Origin: Enterobacter cloacae
GTDB taxonomy: Bacteria > Pseudomonadota > Gammaproteobacteria > Enterobacterales > Enterobacteriaceae
NCBI RefSeq assembly: GCF_011078175.1
Contig: NZ_JAALCJ010000009.1
Location: forward strand, 1 to 64,000
Length of the DNA stretch: 64,000 nucleotides
Direction of reading: 5' to 3'
The position numbers and the translations under genes are program-made. This document shows, one piece after another, positions 54,046-64,000 of the stretch; positions within the stretch are counted from its first letter, which is position 1, and each line of letters begins with the position of its first letter. Under the pieces are notes generated by a model. It did no database searches. It saw only the letters and a list, made by a program, of their open reading frames with translations, and was not told where the DNA came from.

Positions 54046-55665
54046 ATGCGTGTTAATGGTTTAACCCCGCAAGATCTCAAGGCTTATGGTATTCACGACG
54101 TCCAGGAAGTGGTCTACAACCCCGATTACGATACGCTGTATCAGGAAGAGCTCAATCCAGCACTGGAAGGTTACGAGCGAGGTGTGTTGACGAACCTTGG
54201 TGCTATCGCCGTCGATACGGGTATTTTTACAGGTCGTTCGCCGAAAGATAAGTATATCGTCCGAGACGACACCACCCGCGATACGCTGTGGTGGGCTGAT
54301 AAAGGCAAAGGGAAGAACGATAACAAACCGCTCTCCCCGGAGACCTGGCAGCATCTGAAAGGGCTTGTCACCCATCAGCTTTCCGGCAAGCGCCTGTTTA
54401 TTATCGATGCGTACTGCGGTGCGAACGCCGACACCCGCCTTTCCGTACGGTTTATCACTGAAGTGGCCTGGCAGGCGCATTTCGTGAAGAACATGTTCAT
54501 TCGTCCGACCGATGAAGAGCTGCAAGACTTCACCCCTGACTTTATCGTAATGAACGGCGCGAAATGCACCAACCCGCAGTGGAAAGAGCAGGGTCTAAAC
54601 TCCGAAAACTTCATTGCCTTCAACCTGACCGAACGTATCCAGCTGATCGGCGGTACCTGGTACGGCGGCGAAATGAAGAAAGGGATGTTCTCGGTTATGA
54701 ACTACCTGCTGCCGCTGCGCGGTATCGCCTCTATGCACTGTTCGGCGAACGTCGGTGAAAAAGGTGACGTGGCGGTGTTCTTCGGGCTTTCCGGCACCGG
54801 TAAAACCACCCTGTCCACCGATCCAAAACGTCGTCTGATTGGCGATGACGAACACGGCTGGGACGATGACGGCGTATTTAACTTCGAAGGCGGCTGCTAC
54901 GCGAAGACCATTCGTCTGTCTGAAGAGGCAGAGCCGGATATCTACCACGCGATTCGCCGCGATGCGCTGCTGGAAAACGTTACCGTACGTGCCGATGGCT
55001 CTATCGACTTCGACGATGCCTCGAAAACGGAAAACACCCGCGTCTCTTACCCGATCTACCACATCGAGAACATCGTGAAGCCGGTGTCGAAGGCGGGACA
55101 TGCCACGAAGGTGATTTTCCTGACGGCGGATGCGTTCGGCGTGTTGCCACCGGTTTCCCGCCTGACGGCAAGCCAGACGCAGTACCACTTCCTCTCCGGC
55201 TTTACCGCTAAGCTGGCGGGTACCGAGCGCGGCGTGACCGAGCCAACCCCAACCTTCTCCGCCTGTTTCGGCGCGGCGTTCCTGTCGCTGCACCCAACGC
55301 AGTACGCTGAGGTGCTGGTGAAACGTATGCAGGCATCCGGCGCACAGGCGTACCTGGTAAACACGGGCTGGAACGGTACGGGCAAACGTATCTCCATCAA
55401 AGATACGCGCGCCATCATTGACGCGATTCTGGATGGTTCGCTGGATAACGCCGAGACCTTCACGCTGCCGATGTTCGATCTGGCGATCCCGACGGCGCTG
55501 CCGGGCGTGGATACGCGTATCCTGGATCCGCGCAACACCTATGGTTCACCGGAACAGTGGCGTGAGAAGGCAGAATCGCTGGCGAAACTGTTTATCGAAA
55601 ACTTCGAGAAGTATACCGATACGCCGGCAGGTGCTGCGCTGGTGAGTGCAGGACCGAAGCTGTAG
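54046..55665 (+). CDS. pckA: Phosphoenolpyruvate carboxykinase (ATP)
   Basis: First committed enzyme of gluconeogenesis: oxaloacetate + ATP to PEP + CO2. Motifs: [27 protein letters not shown], the P-loop [11 protein letters not shown] and the metal-site [17 protein letters not shown]. Length 539, one shorter than E. coli. It is monocistronic, convergent with envZ. Confidence 0.98.
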   Translation: MRVNGLTPQDLKAYGIHDVQEVVYNPDYDTLYQEELNPALEGYERGVLTNLGAIAVDTGIFTGRSPKDKYIVRDDTTRDTLWWADKGKGKNDNKPLSPETWQHLKGLVTHQLSGKRLFIIDAYCGANADTRLSVRFITEVAWQAHFVKNMFIRPTDEELQDFTPDFIVMNGAKCTNPQWKEQGLNSENFIAFNLTERIQLIGGTWYGGEMKKGMFSVMNYLLPLRGIASMHCSANVGEKGDVAVFFGLSGTGKTTLSTDPKRRLIGDDEHGWDDDGVFNFEGGCYAKTIRLSEEAEPDIYHAIRRDALLENVTVRADGSIDFDDASKTENTRVSYPIYHIENIVKPVSKAGHATKVIFLTADAFGVLPPVSRLTASQTQYHFLSGFTAKLAGTERGVTEPTPTFSACFGAAFLSLHPTQYAEVLVKRMQASGAQAYLVNTGWNGTGKRISIKDTRAIIDAILDGSLDNAETFTLPMFDLAIPTALPGVDTRILDPRNTYGSPEQWREKAESLAKLFIENFEKYTDTPAGAALVSAGPKL

Positions 55666-55670
55666 CTCTT

Positions 55671-55712
55671 CTCCCTCTCCCTGTGGGAGAGGGCCGGGGT
55701 GAGGGCATCAGG
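55671..55712 (+). repeat. Dispersed palindromic repeat, copy 3
   Basis: CTCCCTCTCCC, TGTGGGAGAGGG, CCGGGGTGAGGGCATCAGG. It shares the inner palindrome and GGTGAGGGC tail with the other two copies, and with copy 1 it also shares the flank GCATCAGGCC. It starts 6 nt after the pckA stop. Confidence 0.8.
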
Positions 55713-55730
55713 CCGCAGAGGTCGTATGTT

Positions 55731-55762
55731 GTCGGGTGGCGGCTTCGCCTTACCCGACCTAC
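55731..55762. repeat. REP palindrome between pckA and envZ
   Basis: GTCGGGTGGCGGC ... GCCTTACCCGACCTAC, a REP unit of the same type as those at 13144, 22601, 48530 and 60983. Confidence 0.85.
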
Positions 55763-55789
55763 AAAAAAGGTGGCTTTTGCCACCTTTTT

Positions 55790-55791
<2 letters not shown>
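55763..55791. terminator. Bidirectional terminator between pckA and envZ
   Basis: Stem AAAAAAGGTGGC / GCCACCTTTTTT with a four-T loop, directly after the REP and touching the envZ stop. Works for both convergent genes. Confidence 0.93.
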
Positions 55792-57852
<2,061 letters not shown>

Positions 57853-58080
57853 TGTGTGTACTCCCAAAGGTTCGGATAGGCCTGGAACAGCGTATTCTAA
57901 AAAAGTGCACGTGTTCGACCAGCAAATTCTGGTATAAATTCTAGACGAAATTGTTACAAAGCATATTTAACAGCAGCTTATCTGTTCATTTCATCACATA
58001 AATCATTATTAATCTTGTCTGTTACACTGTGCGCTACGTATTGTGCGCAAAGACAGTTAACCGGCATTAAAGGCTGCACC
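57853..58080. promoter_or_regulatory. ompR-greB divergent intergenic region
   Basis: An AT-rich 228-bp gap carrying the promoters of the ompR-envZ operon and of greB. In E. coli the ompR side binds IHF and CRP; I see AT-rich stretches but no site good enough to mark. greB has a CATTAAAGG-type ribosome-binding site ahead of its ATG. Confidence 0.45.
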
Positions 58081-58554
58081 ATGAAAACGCCTCTGATCAC
58101 CCGCGAAGGGTACGAGAAACTCAAAAAAGAGATGGATTACCTGTGGCGCGAAGAGCGTCCGGAAGTGACCAAAAAAGTTACCTGGGCCGCAAGCCTGGGC
58201 GACCGCAGCGAGAATGCGGACTATCAGTACAATAAAAAGCGACTGCGCGAAATCGATCGCCGGGTACGCTACCTGACGAAGTGCCTCGAGAATCTCAAAA
58301 TTGTCGATTACTCCCCGCAGCAGGAAGGCAAAGTGTTCTTCGGCGCGTGGGTGGAGATCGAAAACGACGACGGCCAAACCCTGCGTTTTCGCATCGTCGG
58401 CTACGATGAAATTTTTGGTCGTAAGGATTACATTTCTATCGACTCACCCATGGCCCGCGCCCTGCTGAAAAAAGAGGTGGGTGACCTGGCCGTCGTTCAT
58501 ACCCCTGCCGGTGAAGCAAGCTGGTATGTCAACGAAATCGAGTATGTTAAATAG
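58081..58554 (+). CDS. greB: Transcription elongation factor GreB
   Basis: GreB rescues backtracked RNA polymerase by stimulating transcript cleavage. The N-terminal coiled coil (REGYEKLKKEMDYLWREERPE ... ) ends in the acidic tip seen in GDRSENADYQYNKK; the C-terminal FKBP-like domain follows from about residue 80. I use ATG 58081 (MKTPLITREGYEK), giving 157 residues; 22 codons of upstream frame are rejected. Confidence 0.97.
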   Translation: MKTPLITREGYEKLKKEMDYLWREERPEVTKKVTWAASLGDRSENADYQYNKKRLREIDRRVRYLTKCLENLKIVDYSPQQEGKVFFGAWVEIENDDGQTLRFRIVGYDEIFGRKDYISIDSPMARALLKKEVGDLAVVHTPAGEASWYVNEIEYVK

Positions 58555-58641
58555 TCCGAGAGCGCCCTCCCCGGCTGGCATTTTTTGGTGTCAGCCCGTA
58601 TAACTATCCCCCTGATTTTCGATCCACAAGATGAACTGACC

Positions 58642-60972
58642 ATGATGAAAGAGTCGCTCTGCCGCATTATTGCGGGTGAACTTCAGGCCAGAGCCGAACA
58701 GGTAGAAGCTGCCGTTCGCCTGCTTGATGAAGGGAACACCGTGCCGTTTATTGCACGTTATCGTAAGGAAGTCACCGGCGGTCTGGATGACACGCAGCTG
58801 CGAAACCTGGAGACCCGTCTGGGCTATCTGCGCGAGCTGGAAGACCGACGTCAGGCGATCCTCAAATCTATCGGCGAGCAGGGCAAGCTGACCAGTGACC
58901 TCGAAAAAGCCATTAACGGTACCCTGAGTAAAACCGAGCTCGAGGATCTCTATCTGCCGTACAAGCCGAAGCGCCGTACGCGCGGGCAGATTGCGATCGA
59001 AGCTGGCCTTGCGCCGCTGGCTGACCTGCTGTGGAACGAGCCGTCTCACGACCCGGAAACCGAAGCCGCCAGGTTTATCGACGCCGATAAAGGCGTAGCG
59101 GACACCAAAGCCGCGCTGGACGGCGCGCGCTATATTCTGATGGAGCGCTTCGCCGAAGACGCGGCGCTGCTGGCCAAAGTGCGTGATTACCTGTGGAAGA
59201 ATGCGCATATCGTTTCCACCGTGGTATCCGGCAAAGAGGAAGAAGGCGCGAAATTCCGCGACTATTTCGATCATCACGAGCCGATTTCTACCGCACCGTC
59301 CCACCGCGCGCTGGCGATGTTCCGCGGCCGTAACGAGGGCGTGCTGCAACTCTCCCTGAATGCCGATCCGCAGTTTGATGAGCCGCCAAAAGAGAGTCAC
59401 TGCGAGCAGATCATTATCGATCACCTCGGCCTGCGCCTGAACAACGCCCCGGCGGACAGCTGGCGCAAAGGCGTGGTGAGCTGGACCTGGCGCATCAAGG
59501 TGCTGATGCACCTCGAAACCGAGCTGATGGGCACCGTGCGCGAGCGCGCCGAAGACGAAGCGATCAACGTCTTCGCCCGTAACCTGCACGACCTGCTGAT
59601 GGCGGCCCCGGCTGGCCTGCGCGCCACCATGGGTCTCGATCCGGGTCTGCGTACCGGCGTGAAGGTGGCCGTGGTTGACGGCACCGGCAAGCTGGTTGCC
59701 ACCGACACCATCTACCCGCACACCGGTCAGGCGGCGAAAGCGGCCGTCGTCGTCGCCGCGCTGTGCGAGAAGTACAACGTGGAGCTGGTTGCCATCGGTA
59801 ATGGTACGGCGTCCCGCGAAACCGAACGTTTCTATCTCGACGTGCAGAAGCAGTTCCCGAAAGTGACGGCGCAGAAGGTGATCGTCAGCGAAGCGGGGGC
59901 ATCGGTCTATTCCGCCTCGGAACTGGCAGCGCAGGAGTTCCCGGATCTGGACGTTTCCCTGCGCGGCGCGGTCTCTATCGCCCGTCGTTTGCAGGATCCG
60001 CTGGCGGAGCTGGTGAAGATTGACCCGAAATCCATCGGCGTGGGTCAGTATCAGCACGACGTGAGCCAGACGCAGCTGGCGCGCAAGCTGGATGCGGTAG
60101 TGGAAGACTGCGTTAACGCCGTTGGCGTGGATCTGAACACCGCTTCCGTTCCTCTGCTGACCCGCGTGGCGGGCCTGACCCGTATGATGGCGCAGAATAT
60201 TGTTGCCTGGCGTGATGAGAACGGTCAGTTCCAGAACCGCCAGCAGCTGCTGAAGGTGAGCCGTCTGGGTCCGAAAGCATTTGAGCAGTGCGCGGGCTTC
60301 CTGCGCATCAACCACGGCGATAACCCCCTGGATGCCTCTACCGTTCACCCGGAAGCCTATCCGGTTGTCGAGCGTATCCTGGCCGCCACCCAGCAGGCGC
60401 TGAAAGACCTGATGGGCGACAGCAGCGCGCTGCGTAACCTGAAAGCGGTGGATTTCACCGACGAACAGTTCGGCGTGCCGACGGTCACGGACATCATCAA
60501 AGAGCTGGAAAAACCGGGCCGCGATCCGCGTCCTGAGTTTAAAACCGCGACCTTTGCTGACGGCGTGGAAACCATGAACGACCTGCTGCCTGGCATGGTG
60601 CTGGAAGGCGCGGTAACCAACGTCACCAACTTTGGCGCGTTTGTGGATATCGGCGTGCATCAGGACGGTCTGGTGCATATCTCTTCCCTCGCCGACAAGT
60701 TCGTTGAAGATCCGCACACCGTGGTTAAAGCGGGCGACATCGTGAAGGTGAAAGTGCTGGAAGTGGATCTCCAGCGCAAGCGTATTGCCCTGACCATGCG
60801 TCTGGACGAGCAGCCGGGCGACACCAACGCGCGCCGTGGCGGTAATGGCGGTGGCCGTGAACAGCAGCGCCCGGCAGCGAAAGCCGCGAAGCCACGCGGA
60901 CGTGACGCACAGCCAGCAGGCAACAGCGCGATGATGGATGCGCTGGCAGCGGCAATGGGTAAGAAACGCTAA
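58642..60972 (+). CDS. tex: Tex family RNA-binding transcription accessory protein
   Basis: Tex (YhgF) is a nucleic-acid-binding protein tied to transcription and ribosome function. In order: Tex N-terminal HTH-like region ([18 protein letters not shown]), a YqgF-like RNase H fold ([17 protein letters not shown] ... near 330-450), two HhH motifs (about 490-560) and an S1 domain (about 650-720, [28 protein letters not shown]). The tail is Gly/Arg/Ala-rich. I start at ATG 58642 or the adjacent 58645 ([13 protein letters not shown]), giving about 776 residues. Confidence 0.95.
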   Translation: MMKESLCRIIAGELQARAEQVEAAVRLLDEGNTVPFIARYRKEVTGGLDDTQLRNLETRLGYLRELEDRRQAILKSIGEQGKLTSDLEKAINGTLSKTELEDLYLPYKPKRRTRGQIAIEAGLAPLADLLWNEPSHDPETEAARFIDADKGVADTKAALDGARYILMERFAEDAALLAKVRDYLWKNAHIVSTVVSGKEEEGAKFRDYFDHHEPISTAPSHRALAMFRGRNEGVLQLSLNADPQFDEPPKESHCEQIIIDHLGLRLNNAPADSWRKGVVSWTWRIKVLMHLETELMGTVRERAEDEAINVFARNLHDLLMAAPAGLRATMGLDPGLRTGVKVAVVDGTGKLVATDTIYPHTGQAAKAAVVVAALCEKYNVELVAIGNGTASRETERFYLDVQKQFPKVTAQKVIVSEAGASVYSASELAAQEFPDLDVSLRGAVSIARRLQDPLAELVKIDPKSIGVGQYQHDVSQTQLARKLDAVVEDCVNAVGVDLNTASVPLLTRVAGLTRMMAQNIVAWRDENGQFQNRQQLLKVSRLGPKAFEQCAGFLRINHGDNPLDASTVHPEAYPVVERILAATQQALKDLMGDSSALRNLKAVDFTDEQFGVPTVTDIIKELEKPGRDPRPEFKTATFADGVETMNDLLPGMVLEGAVTNVTNFGAFVDIGVHQDGLVHISSLADKFVEDPHTVVKAGDIVKVKVLEVDLQRKRIALTMRLDEQPGDTNARRGGNGGGREQQRPAAKAAKPRGRDAQPAGNSAMMDALAAAMGKKR

Positions 60973-60982
60973 ATCTGTAAAT

Positions 60983-61048
60983 GCCCGGTGGCGCTACGCT
61001 TACCGGGCCTACGATTTTGTAGGCCGGGCAAACGCAGTGCCGCCCGGC
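60983..61048. repeat. BIME after tex
   Basis: Two REP palindromes face each other: GCCCGGTGGCGCTACG ... TACCGGGCCTAC (60983-61012) and GTAGGCCGGGCAAACG ... GCCGCCCGGC (61019-61048), six bases apart. The remaining 61049-61291 is AT-rich feo promoter DNA with no gene. Confidence 0.88.
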
Positions 61049-61159
61049 AAGCAGACCGCAGGAAATTAAAATAAATATGGTGTATCCATATTTAAACTAC
61101 TATTTATCACTCCGTTAACAAAATACATTTATTCTTCCCTTTCGGTACTTCCGCAAATA

Positions 61160-61173
61160 TTGAGCAAGGTCAA
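61160..61173. promoter_or_regulatory. Candidate FNR site for feoA
   Basis: TTGAGCAAGGTCAA keeps the TTGA/TCAA arms of the FNR palindrome but not the fifth T/A in either half. FNR activation of feoABC is established in E. coli, which supports the call. Confidence 0.55.
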
Positions 61174-61230
61174 TCCGACCGCAAATTAATACGATTAACA
61201 ACATCCCGTCACATTTTTATTATTGCTGAT

Positions 61231-61249
61231 AAAAACTATTCTCATTATC
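61231..61249. promoter_or_regulatory. Candidate Fur box for feoA
   Basis: A 19-base stretch ending CTCATTATC matches the Fur consensus GATAATGATAATCATTATC at 13 of 19 positions by my count, with the right half almost perfect. It is 43-61 nt upstream of the feoA ATG. Iron repression by Fur is the known control of feo. Confidence 0.6.
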
Positions 61250-61291
61250 ATCGCAGTGTAGATTATTTAACCTCTCGTGGAATCAGGCGCT

Positions 61292-61519
61292 ATGCAATTC
61301 ACTCCAGACAGTGCGTGGAAAATTATCGGTTTTACCCGTGAGATAAGCCCGGCCTACCGGCAAAAACTGCTGTCACTGGGCATGCTACCCGGTTCATCGT
61401 TCCAGGTGGTGCGCGTTGCACCGTTGGGCGATCCTGTTCATATCGAAACCCGACGCGTTAATCTGGTTCTGCGTAAAAAAGACCTCGAATTAATTGAAGT
61501 TGAATCTTTATCCCGTTAA
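61292..61519 (+). CDS. feoA: Ferrous iron transport protein A
   Basis: Small SH3-like cytoplasmic protein that supports FeoB. The 75-residue frame from ATG 61292 ([14 protein letters not shown]) matches the family, with [16 protein letters not shown] and [13 protein letters not shown]. Five upstream in-frame codons are not conserved. feoB follows after 30 nt. Confidence 0.97.
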   Translation: MQFTPDSAWKIIGFTREISPAYRQKLLSLGMLPGSSFQVVRVAPLGDPVHIETRRVNLVLRKKDLELIEVESLSR

Positions 61520-61549
61520 CAAGCCAGCGGTTTCTGTGAGTCTACTACA

Positions 61550-63868
61550 ATGAAAAAATTAACTATTGGCTTAATTGGCAATCCTAATTCCGGCAAGACA
61601 ACCTTATTTAATCAGTTAACCGGCGCACGCCAGCGTGTGGGAAATTGGGCAGGCGTGACGGTTGAACGCAAAGAAGGCCAGTTCACGACGACGGATAATC
61701 AGGTCACGCTGGTTGATTTACCGGGGACCTATTCACTCACCACGATTTCATCCCAGACCTCTCTCGATGAGCAGATTGCCTGCCACTATATTCTGAGCGG
61801 CGACGCGGATCTGCTCATTAACGTGGTGGATGCCTCCAACCTTGAACGAAATCTTTATCTCACGTTACAGCTGCTGGAGCTGGGTATTCCCTGCATCGTG
61901 GCGCTTAACATGCTCGACATCGCCGAGAAGCAAAAGCTGCGCATCGACGTCGATGCCCTCTCTGCCCGTCTGGGCTGCCCGGTGGTTCCGCTGGTTTCCA
62001 CCCGCGCTCGCGGCATTGACGCCCTGAAGCTGGCGATTGACCGCCACACGGGAAATGCCGACGTCGAACTGGTGCACTACGCCCAGCCGCTGCTGCGCGA
62101 AGCCGGGCAGCTGGCGCAGGAGATGGACAACAGCATGCCCATCAGACAACGTCTGTGGCTTGGCCTGCAAATGCTGGAAGGCGATATCTACAGCCGCGCC
62201 TACGCAGGCGATGCGGCGGATAAGCTGAGCGTCGCACAGGCTCGCCTGAGCGACGAGCTGGACGATCCGGCCCTGCACATTGCGGATGCGCGCTATCAGG
62301 CCATCGCCGCTATCTGTGACGTGGTCAGCAATGCATTAACCGCTGAACCCAGCCGCTTCACCACCGCCGTGGATAAGATTGTGCTCAACCGCTTCCTCGG
62401 TTTGCCGATCTTTTTACTAGTGATGTACGTGATGTTCCTGCTCGCCATTAACATCGGCGGTGCATTACAACCTATCTTTGATGGCGGCTCTGTCGCTATC
62501 TTCGTGCATGGTATTCAGTGGCTGGGCTACACCCTCCACTTCCCGGAATGGTTGACCATCTTCCTTGCGCAGGGGATTGGCGGTGGGATCAATACCGTCC
62601 TGCCGCTGGTACCGCAGATCGGTATGATGTACCTGTTCCTCTCCTTCCTTGAAGATTCCGGTTACATGGCGCGCGCCGCCTTTGTGATGGACCGCCTGAT
62701 GCAGGCGCTGGGGCTGCCGGGCAAATCCTTCGTGCCGCTCATTGTCGGTTTCGGCTGTAACGTGCCGTCAGTCATGGGCGCGCGTACGCTGGACGCACCG
62801 CGCGAACGCCTGATGACCATCATGATGGCACCGTTCATGTCCTGCGGCGCGCGGCTGGCGATCTTTGCGGTCTTTGCCGCGGCGTTCTTCGGTCAGGAAG
62901 GGGCGCTGGCCGTCTTCTCCCTGTATGTGCTGGGTATTGTAATGGCTATTCTCACCGGCCTGATGCTGAAGCACACCATCATGCGTGGCGAAGCGTCGCC
63001 GTTCGTGATGGAACTGCCGGTTTATCACGTTCCGCATCTGAAAAGCCTGATTATCCAGACATGGCAGCGCCTGAAGGGCTTCGTTCTGCGTGCCGGTAAG
63101 GTGATTGTGGTGGTCAGCATTTTCCTGAGCGCCCTGAACAGCTTCACCCTGAGCGGCCAGGCCGCGGACAACATTAATGACTCTGCACTTGCCTCTGTCA
63201 GCCGGATCATTACGCCGGTCTTCAAACCGATTGGCGTGCAGGAAGACAACTGGCAGGCGACCGTGGGTCTGTTCACCGGCGCGATGGCAAAAGAGGTGGT
63301 TGTCGGCACCCTGAACACGCTCTACACCGCGGAAAACATCCAGGAAGAGGAGTTTAATCCGGCAGCGTTCCACCTCGGCGATGAACTCCTTGGCGCGGTG
63401 GAAGAGACCTGGCAGAGCCTGAAAGACACCTTCAGCCTGAGCGTACTGGCGAACCCGATTGAAGCCAGCAAAGGCGACGGCGAAATGGCGACCGGGGCAA
63501 TGGGCGTGATGGGCCAGAAATTTGGCAGCGCGTCAGCGGCTTACAGCTACCTTATCTTCGTCCTGCTCTATATTCCGTGCATTTCGGTCATGGGCGCCAT
63601 TGCCCGTGAGTCCAGCCGCGGCTGGATGGGCTTCTCCATTCTGTGGGGGCTGAACATTGCCTACTCGCTGGCGACCGTGTTTTATCAGGCCGTCAATTAC
63701 GGCCAGCATCCGCGCTACAGCCTGGTCTGTATCCTCGCGGTGATCCTGTTTAACGTAATGGTGATTGGCCTGCTGCGCCGGGCGCGTAGCCGCGTTGACG
63801 TTAACCTGCTGGCAACGCGCAAAACCCCGACGACCTGCTGTAGCAGCCCTGCGGGCGACTGTCACTGA
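61550..63868 (+). CDS. feoB: Ferrous iron transporter FeoB
   Basis: Inner-membrane Fe2+ transporter with an N-terminal G domain: G1 [10 protein letters not shown]3 DLPGTYSL, G4 NMLD. A helical GDI-like spacer ends near residue 275 and a C-terminal membrane domain of about eight helices follows. The latter contains the two gate motifs with cysteines, [19 protein letters not shown] and [12 protein letters not shown] cysteine-bearing tail ([11 protein letters not shown]) ends the 772-residue protein. Confidence 0.98.
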   Translation: MKKLTIGLIGNPNSGKTTLFNQLTGARQRVGNWAGVTVERKEGQFTTTDNQVTLVDLPGTYSLTTISSQTSLDEQIACHYILSGDADLLINVVDASNLERNLYLTLQLLELGIPCIVALNMLDIAEKQKLRIDVDALSARLGCPVVPLVSTRARGIDALKLAIDRHTGNADVELVHYAQPLLREAGQLAQEMDNSMPIRQRLWLGLQMLEGDIYSRAYAGDAADKLSVAQARLSDELDDPALHIADARYQAIAAICDVVSNALTAEPSRFTTAVDKIVLNRFLGLPIFLLVMYVMFLLAINIGGALQPIFDGGSVAIFVHGIQWLGYTLHFPEWLTIFLAQGIGGGINTVLPLVPQIGMMYLFLSFLEDSGYMARAAFVMDRLMQALGLPGKSFVPLIVGFGCNVPSVMGARTLDAPRERLMTIMMAPFMSCGARLAIFAVFAAAFFGQEGALAVFSLYVLGIVMAILTGLMLKHTIMRGEASPFVMELPVYHVPHLKSLIIQTWQRLKGFVLRAGKVIVVVSIFLSALNSFTLSGQAADNINDSALASVSRIITPVFKPIGVQEDNWQATVGLFTGAMAKEVVVGTLNTLYTAENIQEEEFNPAAFHLGDELLGAVEETWQSLKDTFSLSVLANPIEASKGDGEMATGAMGVMGQKFGSASAAYSYLIFVLLYIPCISVMGAIARESSRGWMGFSILWGLNIAYSLATVFYQAVNYGQHPRYSLVCILAVILFNVMVIGLLRRARSRVDVNLLATRKTPTTCCSSPAGDCH

Positions 63869-63879
63869 GGGGAAAAAAC

Positions 63880-64000
63880 ATGGCATCGTTGATTCAGGTT
63901 CGTGACTTACTGGCGTTACAGGGACGAATGGAGGCGAAGCAGCTCAGCCTCAGCCTGCATACGCCGCAGCCGATGATCGATGCCATGCTGGAAAGGCTGG
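63880..64000 (+). CDS. feoC: Ferrous iron transport protein C (5' part only)
   Basis: Starts at ATG 63880 behind GAGGGGAAAAAAC and reads [20 protein letters not shown], then about 20 more residues to the window edge. This is the winged-helix N-terminus of FeoC, which in enterobacteria carries an Fe-S cluster-binding cysteine region further on (not in the window) and protects FeoB from proteolysis. It is 11 nt after feoB, completing feoABC. Confidence 0.92.
   Translation, partial: MASLIQVRDLLALQGRMEAKQLSLSLHTPQPMIDAMLERL

Noticed and set aside
58591..60717. A 708-codon open frame antisense to tex
   Set aside because: It is a mirror of the high-GC tex codons, lacks any family motif or ribosome-binding logic, and the sense strand encodes a full Tex protein.

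Overview
The window is chromosomal DNA of a malonate-using member of the Enterobacteriaceae, most like the Enterobacter / Lelliottia / Leclercia group. Nearly every gene has a same-length, same-order counterpart in the Escherichia coli str-to-feo region (tuf, fusA, rpsG, rpsL ... crp ... nirB ... dam ... mrcA ... pckA, envZ, ompR ... feoAB). It departs from E. coli K-12 in four visible ways: a complete malonate decarboxylase cluster sits between yheS and yheT; nirC is absent between nirD and cysG; yhgE and the yhfM-to-yhfZ block are absent; and the yhfG antitoxin and fic genes form a single reading frame. The genus assignment is inference; I saw no 16S rRNA and could run no search.

Layout. 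1-5.4 kb: the str operon (rpsL, rpsG, fusA, tuf) on the minus strand, preceded by yheO-tusDCB. 5.5-10.2 kb: proline isomerases fkpA and slyD, slyX, yheV and the KefB/KefG potassium efflux pair. 10.3-13.1 kb: the ABC-F factor yheS, then the LysR-type regulator mdcR. 13.2-20.2 kb: mdcABCDEFGH on the minus strand, encoding the four enzyme subunits (A, C, D, E), the prosthetic-group makers (B, G), the malonyl transferase (H) and a carrier (F). 20.4-24 kb: yheTU-prkB, yhfA and crp. 24-29.3 kb: yhfK, argD, pabA, a yhfG-fic fusion and ppiA. 29.6-35.8 kb: tsgA, nirBD, cysG and the small lipoprotein yhfL. 35.9-42.3 kb: the aroK-aroB-damX-dam-rpe-gph-trpS operon. 42.6-45.8 kb: hofMNOPQ, a competence / type IV pilus-like DNA-use set. 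46-52.8 kb: mrcA, nudE, igaA, yrfG, hslR, hslO. 54-61 kb: pckA, envZ/ompR, greB, tex. 61.3 kb to the end: feoABC, cut off inside feoC.

Regulatory DNA is readable at several points: a sigma-70 promoter with a GC-rich discriminator for rpsL; a sigma-E promoter for fkpA; a 29-bp dyad with a T-N11-A core plus a CRP-like site ahead of mdcA; two ARG boxes 3 bp apart ahead of argD; a perfect CpxR box and a near-perfect CRP site ahead of ppiA; NarL and FNR sites with 28-bp centre spacing ahead of nirB; and FNR-like and Fur-like sites ahead of feoA. REP/BIME palindromes lie between several operons, and a second palindromic repeat family occurs three times between 35.8 and 55.7 kb.

I found no phage, insertion sequence, CRISPR array, tRNA, rRNA or recognisable defence island. 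The most unusual object is the yhfG-fic fusion at 28.1-28.7 kb. It joins the inhibitory-helix part of an antitoxin to a Fic domain with a degenerate active site.
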